A DNA stretch of 64,000 nt from Galbitalea sp036271875 (GCA_036271875.1 DATAZU010000020.1:1-64000), one strand, 5' to 3'. Shown: positions 1-8,990, counted from the first letter of the stretch. Notes: generated from the letters alone by a model not told the origin. Numbers and translations: made by a program.

Positions 1-714
1 TCGGCGCAGATCCTTGGAACCCGCGCCGACGTGTCAATCACCGTCGTCGCGGATGGTTGCTCAGACGGTACCGCTGGCATCGCCCGCGCACACGGCGGAA
101 CCGAGGTTGTCGAGATCTCTCCCCTGGGCGTCGGCTCGGCCCGTGGGATCGGAGTGCAGCGCGCTCTCGAACGAATCTCGTGGCCGGCGGAACAGATCTG
201 GATTGCCAACACGGATGCGGATTCGTTTGTCGACGCGCAGTGGCTCCGCAACAATTTGCATGCCGCGAGGCGTGGCTCACTCCTGCGGATCGGAGCGGTG
301 AAACCGGATTTCCGAGACCTCGAGTCGGCCCAGATCGATGCGTGGAAAGTACGTCACGCGAGCGGCGCGGCGCTCGGGCATGTGCATGGTGCCAACCTGG
401 GCGTTAAGGCATCTACCTATCTCGCGGTCGGCGGATTCCGATCGCTGTCCCGCGCTGAGGACGTTGACCTCGTCGAACGCGTTCAGGCGCTGGGAGCGCG
501 TGCTGAAGCCGCCGGGGATCCGGATGTGATCACATCCGGACGATTGGATGCGCGCGCTTCGGGCGGGTATGCGGCCTTCCTGTCCGACGGACTGCTCAAT
601 GGCCCGCATCATTCTGACTATCTGAACCATTGGGCCGACGAGAATGACGGGCCGATGAGAAGCCAGGCGCGAGAGAGAGGAAGAGAACAGGGTGACCGAT
701 TTGCTGCGCTCTGA
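1..714 (+). CDS. Glycosyltransferase family 2, 5' end cut by window edge
   Basis: The reading frame is open from base 1, so the true start lies outside the window; at least 237 residues are visible. The stretch VVADGCSDGT is the nucleotide-binding strand-turn of GT-A family 2 enzymes, and NTDAD about 50 residues later is the DxD metal/nucleotide-sugar site. Later HGANLG and the acidic SRAEDVDL fit the acceptor and catalytic-base region of GT2 enzymes. There are no membrane segments, so it is probably cytosolic. Its stop overlaps the following lactonase gene by 23 bases, so the genes are probably co-transcribed. The substrate cannot be told. Confidence 0.85.
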   Translation, partial: SAQILGTRADVSITVVADGCSDGTAGIARAHGGTEVVEISPLGVGSARGIGVQRALERISWPAEQIWIANTDADSFVDAQWLRNNLHAARRGSLLRIGAVKPDFRDLESAQIDAWKVRHASGAALGHVHGANLGVKASTYLAVGGFRSLSRAEDVDLVERVQALGARAEAAGDPDVITSGRLDARASGGYAAFLSDGLLNGPHHSDYLNHWADENDGPMRSQARERGREQGDRFAAL

Positions 715-1588
715 CGTGAGCGTCTTTCGGAGCGCGCGGTCGATCATCGCCGAGAGTCTCTGGTGGGATGGCACAGCTATGCGCTGGTGCGACATCGACT
801 CGGGACTCGTATATCGCAGCCCGCTCGCCGGAGACGCGGATGGTAGTGACGACGAAACGCTCCTCTTCCCGCCGCCGGTCAGTGCCTTTCAGCCTCTCGC
901 GTCTGGCGATGGCATCGTGTATTCGGGAGCGGATTTCATAGCCATCGCCGGCTCTGTTGGTGAGATCCGCAGAGTGGTCGCGCGCGTCGAACATCACTCC
1001 GGTCGCCTGCGATTCAACGAGGCGAAGTGCGACCCTGTCGGCAGGTTCATCACCGGATCGATGAACCTCGACAATGAACTCGACGGTGCGATCTACTCGA
1101 TAACCGAAGCGGGACGGGTGCGCATCCTCATCGGTGGCATCGGCGTCGCGAACGGGTTCGAGTGGTCCGACGACGGAGGAACCATGTGGTTCACCGACAC
1201 CGCGACCAAGACCATTTACCGTGGCGACTATTCGGCCGAGGGTGAATTGCACAACGTCGAACCATTCGTCCATGGACGTATGAGCGACGGCCTGGCCTGT
1301 GACGCAGATGGCGGGTTCTGGAGCGGCATTTACGACTCCGGGCATGTGGTGCACTGGAGTTCCGACGGCATCCCGGATCTCGAATTCGACGTTCCCGGGG
1401 TGCACGTCACGTCCCTTGCATTTGGCGGCCCGGTGCTTTCCACACTCTTTATCGCAACCGCTCGCGAGAACTGCACGGAGCAGCAACTCGTCGAGCATCC
1501 ACTGACTGGCTCGATCTTTCAGGTCGAGACCACAGCGCACGGATACCCCGTGCGCGCGTTCGGCACCCCGCAGAAAGGCAGTCAATGA
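692..1588 (+). CDS. SMP-30/gluconolactonase family sugar lactonase
   Basis: 298 residues, the normal length for the six-bladed SMP-30/regucalcin/gluconolactonase propeller that opens sugar lactones with one divalent metal. Landmarks in order are an early Glu in AESLWW (metal ligand), RFNEAKCDPVGRF, the NGFEWSDDG blade motif, MSDGLACDADGGFW (metal Asp) and VTSLAFGG. GTG start inside the preceding glycosyltransferase gene. It overlaps the next gene, a dehydrogenase, by 4 bases (ATGA). A sugar dehydrogenase and a lactonase together suggest oxidation of a free sugar to its aldonic acid. The particular sugar is not determined. Confidence 0.88.
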   Translation: MTDLLRSDVSVFRSARSIIAESLWWDGTAMRWCDIDSGLVYRSPLAGDADGSDDETLLFPPPVSAFQPLASGDGIVYSGADFIAIAGSVGEIRRVVARVEHHSGRLRFNEAKCDPVGRFITGSMNLDNELDGAIYSITEAGRVRILIGGIGVANGFEWSDDGGTMWFTDTATKTIYRGDYSAEGELHNVEPFVHGRMSDGLACDADGGFWSGIYDSGHVVHWSSDGIPDLEFDVPGVHVTSLAFGGPVLSTLFIATARENCTEQQLVEHPLTGSIFQVETTAHGYPVRAFGTPQKGSQ

Positions 1589-2385
1589 ACCTCGGAATCA
1601 CCGGCAAGACCGCGCTCGTAACAGGTGGTGACTCCGGGATCGGGTGGTGCACGGCGCAAACCCTCCTGCACGAAGGAGTTCGGGTCGTCATCAGCGACCG
1701 GGAGCAGGGCAGTCTCGACGATGCAGCTTCGAGACTCGACGCTCCCGCGGGGATGCTGTTCGCATTTGCGGCGGATGTGAGGTCGCTCGAGTCGCTTGAG
1801 AAGCTTCGGGCGTCGGTGGACGCCGCCCTCGGCGATATCGACATCCTGGTGCAGGCGGCCGGCGTGACAGGTGCACAGGGACTGTTTCATGAAATCGATG
1901 ACGAAGGATGGACCTCCACCATCGAGACCGATCTGCTCGGCCCGGTGCGTCTGGTGAGGACGTTCCTGCCCGCCTTGCGAAAAGGCGGATGGGGGCGCAT
2001 CGTCCTGATCGGGTCGGAGGACGCGGCGCAACCGTACGACGATGAACTCCCGTACTGCGCGGCAAAGGCGGGAATTCTTGCCCTCGCGAAAGGGCTTTCG
2101 CGTAGCTACGCGCTCGAGGGGCTTCTCGTCAATGCGATTTCGCCTGCCTTTATCCACACTCCGATGACCGACGAAATGATGAAGAAGCGCGCGGAGCAAC
2201 TCGGCACATCGACCGACGAAGCGATCACAAGTTTTCTCGAGGAGGAGCGCCCGTACCTGGAACTGAAACGTCGCGGCGAGCCGCAGGAAGTAGCGAACGT
2301 GATCGCGTTCCTGTGCTCCGACCTCGCGTCGTTTGTCGTGGGATCCAATTACCGGGTCGACGGCGGCTCGGTGGCAACCATCTAG
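1585..2385 (+). CDS. Short-chain dehydrogenase/reductase (SDR)
   Basis: 266-residue classical SDR. The Rossmann glycine motif GGDSGIG is near residue 15, the Asp of ADVRS in the adenine pocket is near 65, QAAG stands where NNAG is usual, and the catalytic YxxxK is YCAAK near residue 155, with Ser in IGSED ahead of it. The C-terminus IAFLCSDLASFVVGSNYRVD is typical of sugar/alcohol dehydrogenases of this family. Start ATG overlaps the lactonase stop. Likely oxidises a sugar or polyol with NAD(P)+, feeding the lactonase; the substrate is inference only. Confidence 0.88.
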   Translation: MNLGITGKTALVTGGDSGIGWCTAQTLLHEGVRVVISDREQGSLDDAASRLDAPAGMLFAFAADVRSLESLEKLRASVDAALGDIDILVQAAGVTGAQGLFHEIDDEGWTSTIETDLLGPVRLVRTFLPALRKGGWGRIVLIGSEDAAQPYDDELPYCAAKAGILALAKGLSRSYALEGLLVNAISPAFIHTPMTDEMMKKRAEQLGTSTDEAITSFLEEERPYLELKRRGEPQEVANVIAFLCSDLASFVVGSNYRVDGGSVATI

Positions 2386-2425
2386 ACACTCAGCCAATGC
2401 GCTCACTGACAGGAAGGCGGAAACG

Positions 2426-3304
2426 ATGGCGCATCACTACTTCGAACTTGAGTCCGGGCGAAAACTGGGTATCTCTGCACTGGGCGAGCCGACCGCTACC
2501 CGATTGGTTGTACTCTGCTTACCAACTCCCGGCGCTGGGCCATTCGATCCCGACCCGGAAGCAACGATTGCATCCGGCGTGAGGGTGATCGAGATCGACC
2601 GGCCAGGATACGGCGGTTCCGATCCGCTGCCGAACGGTACCGAGCCAACCGTCGAGGGATTCGCGGACGACATCGCGGAGTATCTCCAGCGCGTCGAGCG
2701 GGTCGCCGATGAAATCACCGGCATCCAGTTTGGAACCGTCGGAATCGTGGGCTGGTCGTTCGGCGGGGCCATCGCGACCTCCTTCGCGGCCAGGCATCCT
2801 CAGCTGACCGACTGCGTCGTGATCATCGGCAGTCCGGACCCGCACACCCTGCGCAAGGGCCAGCGGTACTCCGCGATCTCCGAGCTGCGCAAACACGGCA
2901 TTGAGAAGAGTTTCAACAGTCTCCGCGCGAGCATCCGGGACGACGGCCCGCCGTCGCTCTTCAGCCTGGGGGTCGACGGTGCCGATCCGGCGCTCGCCCC
3001 GCTCGGAGTTAGGGGCCGGCTCGAGCGGATGCTGGAGAACGCGTGGATGCAGGACGGGCATGGGATTGCCGCCGACCGGCTCGCTGTTCGCACAGATAAA
3101 TGGGCGGATGTTGTCGGGCGGCTGGACGTGCCGGCGCTGCTTCTCTATGGATGCCAGGATGCGGTCGCCAGCGAGTCAGACGCGAAATGGTACGCGAAGA
3201 GGTTCCACGATCCGGTCATCATGAGCGTGCCTGATGAAGGTCACCTGGTTCTGCTCACCCACTGGCACCAGGTACTGGAGTTCGTCACGAAAAGTGCGCA
3301 TTAA
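2426..3304 (+). CDS. Alpha/beta hydrolase
   Basis: 292 residues. The nucleophile elbow is GWSFGG, the acid is probably Asp in YGCQDAVAS, and the catalytic His is in DEGHLVLL. The early DRPGYGGSD is the usual oxyanion-side motif of the fold. The ATG at 2426 was chosen because AGGAAGGCGG lies just upstream; a longer frame begins within the dehydrogenase gene. Forty bases separate it from the dehydrogenase stop, so it may belong to the same operon. Substrate unknown; esterase, lactonase or haloperoxidase-like activity are all possible. Confidence 0.85.
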   Translation: MAHHYFELESGRKLGISALGEPTATRLVVLCLPTPGAGPFDPDPEATIASGVRVIEIDRPGYGGSDPLPNGTEPTVEGFADDIAEYLQRVERVADEITGIQFGTVGIVGWSFGGAIATSFAARHPQLTDCVVIIGSPDPHTLRKGQRYSAISELRKHGIEKSFNSLRASIRDDGPPSLFSLGVDGADPALAPLGVRGRLERMLENAWMQDGHGIAADRLAVRTDKWADVVGRLDVPALLLYGCQDAVASESDAKWYAKRFHDPVIMSVPDEGHLVLLTHWHQVLEFVTKSAH

Positions 3305-3369
3305 ACTCAGTCCTCGCTGTTGTTGTGCAACGCCTAGAACCAGCCGAACGTGGCTGGGCAAGATCGAAT

Positions 3370-4391
3370 GTGACATCCACTCGCTTCGTCAGCGCATCCG
3401 ATCTCGACAACCCGGCCAGGCGGCGGGCCTTCTTGGTGCGCATCGGCGTCGGGGCGTTGACGACTCTGGACCTCTCCGGTGTCAACGTCGCGCTGCCGTC
3501 GATCCAGTCGTCGCTGCACGCGGACTCGACCGAGTTGCAACTGATCGTTGCCGGTTACACCTTGGCCTTCGGCCTGGCACTGGTGCCAGTGGACCGGCTC
3601 GGAGATAACAACTCCGGCGCACCTTCTTCGTCGTCGGGCTCAGCGGATTCGTCGTCGCGAGCGCCCTCTGCGCGGTCGCGCCCAACGAGATCTGGCTCAC
3701 GACCGCGCGTCTGATTCAGCGTCTTGCGGCCGGACTCCAAATGCCCCAGGTGCTCGGGATGGACCAGCAGCTATTCCGCGACGAGGAACGCGGTCCCACC
3801 ACCGGTGGCCCGGTGATCGGGCTCGGCGGAGCAGCGAACGGATGGCGCCCGCTGTTCGCGATCAACGCGCCGCTGGGCATCGCGGCGATCATCTTTTCGC
3901 TGCGGCTGTTGCCCAGGCAACAGGACAACGAAAAGGGGAACCGATTTGGCCGCGCGCTGGTAGTCGTCGGAATCGCGACGGTAATCGTCGGAGTGAGGCA
4001 TTACTGTTCTAGCCACCCAACTCGCACCCGCCTCGACCGTCGAGTGGTACATGGGCACCGGTCTTTTGCTGGGAGGCGCAGGCGGCGGACTGGTCATCCC
4101 GCCCAACCAGACTTTCACCCTGTCAGAGATCCCGGTAACGAAGGAAGCGCAGCCGGATCGATGACACAGTTGGGCCAGCGACTCGGAACGGCAGTCGGTG
4201 TGTCCGCGCTCACCGCAGTTTTCTTCCGCGTGATCTTGGCTTCAGGGCACAAACTGGCCTGCTAGCAGGCGGCGTTCCGCGACGGGTTCTTCGCCACCAT
4301 CGGCTTTCTTCTCGTCTCGTTCGGCATCGGAATCATCCATCTCAGACAGCGTGTTAGCCGGAATCCACGGAGACGAAGAGCGCGGGCGTAA
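3370..4391 (+). pseudogene. Decayed DHA2-type (EmrB/QacA) MFS drug-efflux gene
   Basis: Fragments of one MFS transporter are spread over all three frames. The first frame gives the first membrane segment and LQLIVAGYTLAFGLALVP. Near 3605 the sense jumps frame and continues as RRTFFVVGLSGFVVASALC, then APNEIWLTTARLIQ, then QMPQVLGMDQQLFRDEERG. About 20 residues that the family has after this point are missing, the frame goes on with GGAANGWRPLFAINAPLGI, shifts again near 4000, and finishes as GSMTQLGQRLGTAVGVSALT and GFFATIGFLLVSFGIG with a stop inside. Several frameshifts, at least one in-frame stop and a deletion make it non-functional. Confidence 0.85.
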
Positions 4392-4402
4392 GGACTCCGA
4401 TT

Positions 4403-4421
4403 GAGCCTCCCGGGAGGGCTC
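4403..4421. terminator. Imperfect palindrome after MFS pseudogene
   Basis: GAGCCTCCCGGGAGGGCTC can fold as a strong GC stem with one bulge. There is no T-run, so it is only a possible terminator or regulatory palindrome ahead of the Dps gene. Confidence 0.3.
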
Positions 4422-4552
4422 AGATCAGGTGAATATGAGGATCGCGCACCATCCTGGACGCGTCCATCTATTTATCGTGCTTTGTTGTGATCGACCACGC
4501 GAGGCCTGTCAACCCCGTTGACCGCTTCGTTGGGCGCGCGCATTCTGGGGCT

Positions 4553-5098
4553 ATGACTGACACAATCGCACGTGACGTTCGCGTTTCCTCCGATGCTGGT
4601 GCCCGAAAGACGAACCGACAGAACGCCGAGAAAGGTTTCCAGGCCTCCAAAGCCCTGACTGACAGCTTGCAGTCTGTGCTTGTCGACCTCATCGAGTTGC
4701 ACATCCAGGGCAAGCAGGCCCACTGGAACGTCGTCGGGCCAAACTTTCGCGACCTTCACCTTCAACTCGACGAGATTGTGCACGACGCGCGCGAGTTCAG
4801 CGACGCAGTGGCAGAACGGCTGCGAGCGCTGCACGCGATCGTGGACGGTCGCAGCGACACCGTTGCGGCAACCACGCTGCTTCCCGAGTATCCGAATGGT
4901 GAGATTTTGACCCCAGACACGGTGGAGTTGATCACCGCCCGACTGGACACGACGGTGTCGCGCATGCGCAAGGTCCACGACACCGTGGATGACGAAGATC
5001 CCACATCAGCCGATCTGCTTCACGCGATCATCGCGCGGCTCGAGCAGTTGTCGTGGATGGTGGGCGCCGAACTCCGGACGCCGACCAATAGCAAATAG
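4553..5098 (+). CDS. dps: Dps-family DNA-protecting ferritin
   Basis: 181 residues. The ferroxidase signature reads QAHWNVVGPNF then HLQLDEIVHDAREFSDAVAER, which supplies the inter-subunit His and the Asp/Glu iron ligands of Dps. The fold is a four-helix bundle that assembles as a dodecamer, oxidises Fe(II) with peroxide and can shield DNA. The N-terminal extension carrying Lys/Arg (about residues 8-30) is the kind of tail that binds DNA in some Dps proteins. ATG at 4553 was chosen over a longer frame from 4487 because family alignment starts here. It stands alone. Confidence 0.9.
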   Translation: MTDTIARDVRVSSDAGARKTNRQNAEKGFQASKALTDSLQSVLVDLIELHIQGKQAHWNVVGPNFRDLHLQLDEIVHDAREFSDAVAERLRALHAIVDGRSDTVAATTLLPEYPNGEILTPDTVELITARLDTTVSRMRKVHDTVDDEDPTSADLLHAIIARLEQLSWMVGAELRTPTNSK

Positions 5099-5384
5099 GG
5101 GGTACGCCCCATAGGGAACTACAGGCGCGCAAATGTGGCGCCGGCAGAACAGCTCCAATCGGGGAGGGAATTTGCCTATCAGGCGAAGCTTCTCACGCTT
5201 CAATATGGCCCGCGCGTACCACGTAGTGTGATGTATCAGGGCAAGGGCGGAGCGACCAGATTTTGACATCTGGTTAGCGGGGTAAGGGCAAGCCCTCCAT
5301 GCGCTTGAGACTCTCGCCTGGCACCGCATTTACCCCGCAGGTTTGGTCTGTTCGTCTCGATGCGTATGGAGCCTTCTTGTCGCC
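5099..5384. other. Intergenic stretch with no supported gene
   Basis: No open frame here has a recognisable product. It holds a perfect 7-bp inverted repeat, ACCAGAT and ATCTGGT with a 6-base spacer, at 5255-5274. No T-run follows it. It may be an operator or a mild terminator between the converging Dps gene and the minus-strand gene at 5385. Confidence 0.5.
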
Positions 5385-5792
5385 CTAATCCCGCAGTGGC
5401 GAACGCGGGGTGAGAGCCAAGCGATTTCCCGGCGCGGTCGAGTCGGAGTTGACACCAGCAAACGCCGGGTCGATTTGCGTGAACACCCACACCGGTACCT
5501 CAGACGCGTCTAGCCCATCGACTGTTTCAACGTCGACCCACTCGATCGGACTGGGCACAGCGCCGCGTCGGATTGCGGCGAAGGTCGGAAACAGTAGCTG
5601 AGGAACGTACTGTCCGATAACGCCCGTGCCCCGGTCATCCACAGCCAGGAGATCCCCATCGGTCCAGTCGCCGTGGCAGAAAACGGGAGGATGGGCCTTG
5701 GGGATTTCGACCAGGGTGTGTCCGCGATGCTCAACTAGTCGCACCTGACCGGCTGCTCCCTGCAACATCCCCCCATTTTGCGGCTGATTCAT
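5385..5792 (-). CDS. Hypothetical protein
   Basis: 135 residues if started at the ATG at 5792; a start at 5768 is also possible. I do not recognise a family. The composition is balanced and protein-like, with hydrophobic runs such as VIGQYVPQLLFPTFAAI, aromatic residues and no low-complexity bias, and the frame is open over its whole length. The first ribosome-binding site is weak. It diverges from the ABC exporter, and the space between them holds two palindromes, which supports a real promoter region. Could still be a spurious frame. Confidence 0.45.
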   Translation of the reverse strand: MNQPQNGGMLQGAAGQVRLVEHRGHTLVEIPKAHPPVFCHGDWTDGDLLAVDDRGTGVIGQYVPQLLFPTFAAIRRGAVPSPIEWVDVETVDGLDASEVPVWVFTQIDPAFAGVNSDSTAPGNRLALTPRSPLRD

Positions 5793-5810
5793 AACGCAGA
5801 GCCGTCCTTC

Positions 5811-5829
5811 GCATTGCGTATCGCAATGC
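5811..5829. promoter_or_regulatory. Perfect 8-bp inverted repeat, possible operator
   Basis: GCATTGCG, a 3-base loop TAT, then CGCAATGC. It directly abuts the LacI-type operator at 5830-5849 and lies between the hypothetical gene and the ABC exporter. No regulator for it is encoded nearby. Confidence 0.45.
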
Positions 5830-5849
5830 ATGTGGCATCGTTCTCAGAA
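5830..5849 (+). promoter_or_regulatory. LacI-type operator, site A (degenerate right half)
   Basis: ATGTGGCATCGTTCTCAGAA matches 16 of 20 positions of the perfect site at 22384-22403; the left half is intact. It lies between the hypothetical gene and the exporter and suggests that the exporter belongs to the same regulon. Confidence 0.5.
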
Positions 5850-5867
5850 TGCCGCAATAATGAGCCA

Positions 5868-7646
5868 GTGCCATCGAAAGGGACGACGATCGGATCGAGC
5901 CCGCTTGATCAGGTGGACGGCGAGCATCCGTTTCGATCGTTACTGCGGATCTTGGGAATGCACCGGCGCCGGCTCGCCCTTGCCATCGTCGCATACGCGA
6001 TAAAAGATGCACCGCTATGGGTACTGCCGCTGCTTACCGCGGCAATCATCGATACCGTCGTGCAACATCGTTCATTTAGCCAGCTCACGATTTATGTCGG
6101 TCTGGCCATAGCGGTGCTGTTGCAGAACTATCCGATCGGCATCTTTTACAACGACATGTGGAGTCGGACGTATCGGCAGGTTGGTGCTGATCTTCGGAAC
6201 CGGATGGTCGAGAAACTCCAGGCGCTGTCGATCGGATTTCATTCCCGCGCCAGCGCATCGGTCATTCAGAACAAGGTGGTGAAGGATGTCGAAAGCATCG
6301 AACAGATGCTGCAATCCTCGTTCCCACCGATCATGTCCGCGACGTTCGTTCTCATCGGCGCGATAACGAATACTGCAATCCAGGTGCCGGCATTCGTACT
6401 CGTCTTTGCGGTCACCGTGCCTCTCGGCGCGACTCTCGTGTGGTTTGTTCGCACACGTTCGCACCAGCGCAACGAGCAATTTCGGCGAGAAGTGGAACGA
6501 TTCTCGTCCCGGGTCGGTGAGATGGCAACCCTGATGCCGATTACCCGCGCGCATGGGCTGGAGAACCATGCCGCACAGCGCGTCGCGGACAGCGCGGAGG
6601 GAGTACGCAGCGCCGGATTCCAGCTGGACCAGATCGCCGGTCGCTTCGGTGCTGTCTCATGGCTGTCGTTTCAACTGCTCGCCATTTTCTGCCTGTTCGC
6701 GGCCGCGGGGGCATCGCTGACCGGTTTCCTCGCGATCACGCCCGGCCAAGTCGTCCTGCTGAGCAGCTATTTCACGCTGCTTACGAATGCCGTTGTCTCG
6801 CTGTTGAACCTGATGCCGATGCTCGCCCGCGGTCGGGAGTCCCTGCGATCGATCGCCGAAGTGCTTCAAGATCCTGATCTGGAGCAGAACAACGGAAAGC
6901 AGACCGTCCGCACCGTGCGCGGCGAACTGACGCTCGAGCGAATGAGTTACCGCTATGAGCCTGCGAACCCGCTCGCGCTCGACGACGTCGACCTTGTGAT
7001 CAATGCGGGGGAGACCGTGGCATTTGTCGGCGCAAGCGGCTCAGGAAAGTCCACCATGCTCAATCTGGTCCTTGGCTTCCTGCGCCCCGATAGCGGACGA
7101 ATACTCCTCGACGGCGCGGACATGCAGACGCTTGATCTGCGGAGCTATCGATCGTTTGTCTCGGTCGTGCCACAAGAGTCCGTACTGTTCGAGGGGACGG
7201 TGCGCGACAATGTCACCTACGGTCTCGGACATGTCGATGACGACCGGGTGCTGGCCGCGCTGGCGGACGCGAACGCGCTGGAGATTGTCGACCAACTCCC
7301 GGATGGCTGGAACACGATTGTCGGTGAGCGTGGCGCCCGGTTGTCGGGCGGTCAGCGACAGAGGTTCGCGATCGCCCGCGCACTCATTCGCGACCCTCGT
7401 GTGCTGCTCCTTGACGAGGCGACCTCCGCCCTCGATAGTCACTCGGAGGCGCTCATCAAGGAGGCGCTCGATCGCCTGATGCGCGGACGTACCGCGCTCG
7501 TTGTCGCACACCGGCTGGCCACGGTGCGATCGGCCGATCGGATTATCGTCCTCGACCACGGCCGAGTCGTCGAAGTCGGCGACCACGACCAGCTCGTGGC
7601 ACTTGGCGGTATCTACGCGGGGCTGGCCAACGCCCAGAGGCTTTAG
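5868..7646 (+). CDS. ABC exporter, fused membrane and ATPase domains
   Basis: About 592 residues: six membrane segments in roughly the first 300, then an ATPase domain. Walker A is GASGSGKST, the Q-loop is in VVPQES, the signature is LSGGQRQR, Walker B is VLLLDEATS and the switch His is in VVAHRLAT. As a half-transporter it should work as a homodimer. GTG at 5868 is preferred because it leaves both palindromes outside the gene; ATG at 5826 (606 residues) or a start at 5778 are alternatives, and none has a clear ribosome-binding site. Substrate is unknown. Being next to a sugar locus and under a related operator, it might export a by-product or glycolipid. Confidence 0.88.
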   Translation: MPSKGTTIGSSPLDQVDGEHPFRSLLRILGMHRRRLALAIVAYAIKDAPLWVLPLLTAAIIDTVVQHRSFSQLTIYVGLAIAVLLQNYPIGIFYNDMWSRTYRQVGADLRNRMVEKLQALSIGFHSRASASVIQNKVVKDVESIEQMLQSSFPPIMSATFVLIGAITNTAIQVPAFVLVFAVTVPLGATLVWFVRTRSHQRNEQFRREVERFSSRVGEMATLMPITRAHGLENHAAQRVADSAEGVRSAGFQLDQIAGRFGAVSWLSFQLLAIFCLFAAAGASLTGFLAITPGQVVLLSSYFTLLTNAVVSLLNLMPMLARGRESLRSIAEVLQDPDLEQNNGKQTVRTVRGELTLERMSYRYEPANPLALDDVDLVINAGETVAFVGASGSGKSTMLNLVLGFLRPDSGRILLDGADMQTLDLRSYRSFVSVVPQESVLFEGTVRDNVTYGLGHVDDDRVLAALADANALEIVDQLPDGWNTIVGERGARLSGGQRQRFAIARALIRDPRVLLLDEATSALDSHSEALIKEALDRLMRGRTALVVAHRLATVRSADRIIVLDHGRVVEVGDHDQLVALGGIYAGLANAQRL

Positions 7647-7691
7647 TCCTGACCTTTTATCGGCCGCGAAATCTGCGCACCGTTCGATAGA

Positions 7692-7711
7692 ATGTGGGAA
7701 CGATTCCAGAG
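7692..7711 (+). promoter_or_regulatory. LacI-type operator, site B
   Basis: ATGTGGGAACGATTCCAGAG. The left ten bases equal those of site C read on its own strand. TAGAAT at 7688-7693 is a likely -10 box that overlaps the operator, so binding would block the promoter of the GH4 gene, whose ATG is at 7728. Confidence 0.65.
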
Positions 7712-7727
7712 AGGACGTTTGCCAGCC

Positions 7728-8990
7728 ATGAAACTCGCGATTGTCGGCGGTGGCTCGACCTACACCCCCGAACTCGTCGATGGCCTCGTGCGCATGGGTG
7801 ACCAGCTCCCGTTGGACGAGCTTTGGCTCGTTGATCCGGACCCCGAGCGACTCGACCTGATCACCGGAATGTCGCGGCGCATGCTCAGCGCGGCAGGTCA
7901 CCGGGCTCGCGTGCATGCGACGCCGGATCTGGTTGCCGGCGTCAGCGACGCCGACATCGTCCTGTTTCAGCTACGAGTTGGCGGGCAAGCGGCACGCCAC
8001 GGGGATGAGACGTGGCCGCATGTGGTGCACTGCATCGGACAGGAGACAACTGGGCCGGGTGGATTCGCCAAGGCGCTGCGTACTGTTCCCATCATCCTCG
8101 AGGCCGCGGAGGCGGTGCGAAGGTACGCCAAACCAGACGCCTGGATTATCGATTTCACCAATCCGGTTGGAATAGTCACTCGCGCGCTGCTGCAGGAAGG
8201 CCACCACGCCGTCGGGCTGTGCAATGCGGCAATCGGATTCCAACGCACCTTCGCACGGCTCCTTGAGGTCGATCCTTCGCGCATCGAATTGAGGCACGTC
8301 GGCCTCAACCATCTGACCTGGGAACGCGAAGCGCTGCTCGACGGGGCGGATGTGCTGCCGCGGTTGCTTCGCGATTACGGCGAGAAATTCTCGAGCGACA
8401 TGGGGCTGCCGCACAAGGTGCTCGAGTTGCTCGGTCAGCTTCCGTCGTACTACCTGCGCTATTACTACTCCCATGACCGGGTGCTTGAGGAGCAACTACA
8501 GGAGACGCAGACTCGGGCCGAGGCTGTCATGGATGTCGAGCGCGAGCTGCTCGCCCTCTACGCCGATCCGACCGTGACCACCAAGCCGGATGCGCTCGCT
8601 CGTCGTGGTGGCGCCTTCTATTCTGAGGCGGCCATCGATCTCATGGCGTCACTGAACACCGATCGTGGCGATGTGCAGGTCGTGAACCTGTCCAACAACG
8701 GAAGCCTGCCGTTCCTGCCGGATGACCACGTGATCGAAGTGTCGGCCCGCGTCACGGCGGGGGGCGTCGAGGCCCTCCCGGTCGAGCAGCTTCCGGACGG
8801 CCAGCGCGCCCTGATATCTGCCGTGGCCGGTTACGAACGGCTCGCTCTCGATGCCGCCATCCACGGCGGACGCGATCGAGTCCTTCGGGCCATGCAAGCG
8901 CATCCACTCGTACTGCAGTACGACCGGGCCGAAGCACTAACCGACCTGCTCATCTCCAACAACAGCCAATACCTGCCATGGGCGCGGTGA
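7728..8990 (+). CDS. GH4 family 6-phospho-glycosidase
   Basis: 420 residues. NAD+-binding start IVGGGSTYTPELVDGL, substrate loop QLRVGGQAARHGDE, GQETTGPGGFAKALRTVP, and FTNPVGIV are all GH4 hallmarks. The metal ligands are the Cys of LCNAAIG near residue 165 and the His of HVGLNH near residue 190. GH4 enzymes use NAD+ and Mn2+ in an oxidise-eliminate-reduce mechanism; this pattern matches the 6-phospho-beta-glucosidase branch. ATG at 7728 follows GAGAGGA. It overlaps by one base with a sugar kinase gene. No PTS gene is visible in the window, so its phosphorylated substrate probably comes from that kinase. Confidence 0.9.
   Translation: MKLAIVGGGSTYTPELVDGLVRMGDQLPLDELWLVDPDPERLDLITGMSRRMLSAAGHRARVHATPDLVAGVSDADIVLFQLRVGGQAARHGDETWPHVVHCIGQETTGPGGFAKALRTVPIILEAAEAVRRYAKPDAWIIDFTNPVGIVTRALLQEGHHAVGLCNAAIGFQRTFARLLEVDPSRIELRHVGLNHLTWEREALLDGADVLPRLLRDYGEKFSSDMGLPHKVLELLGQLPSYYLRYYYSHDRVLEEQLQETQTRAEAVMDVERELLALYADPTVTTKPDALARRGGAFYSEAAIDLMASLNTDRGDVQVVNLSNNGSLPFLPDDHVIEVSARVTAGGVEALPVEQLPDGQRALISAVAGYERLALDAAIHGGRDRVLRAMQAHPLVLQYDRAEALTDLLISNNSQYLPWAR

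Noticed and set aside
4403..4421. Treating the palindrome as a firm terminator
   Set aside because: There is no T-run and the stem has a bulge.
5150..5340. Possible tRNA or small RNA in the gap after dps
   Set aside because: Stem pieces are present but no cloverleaf or CCA-type end can be built.
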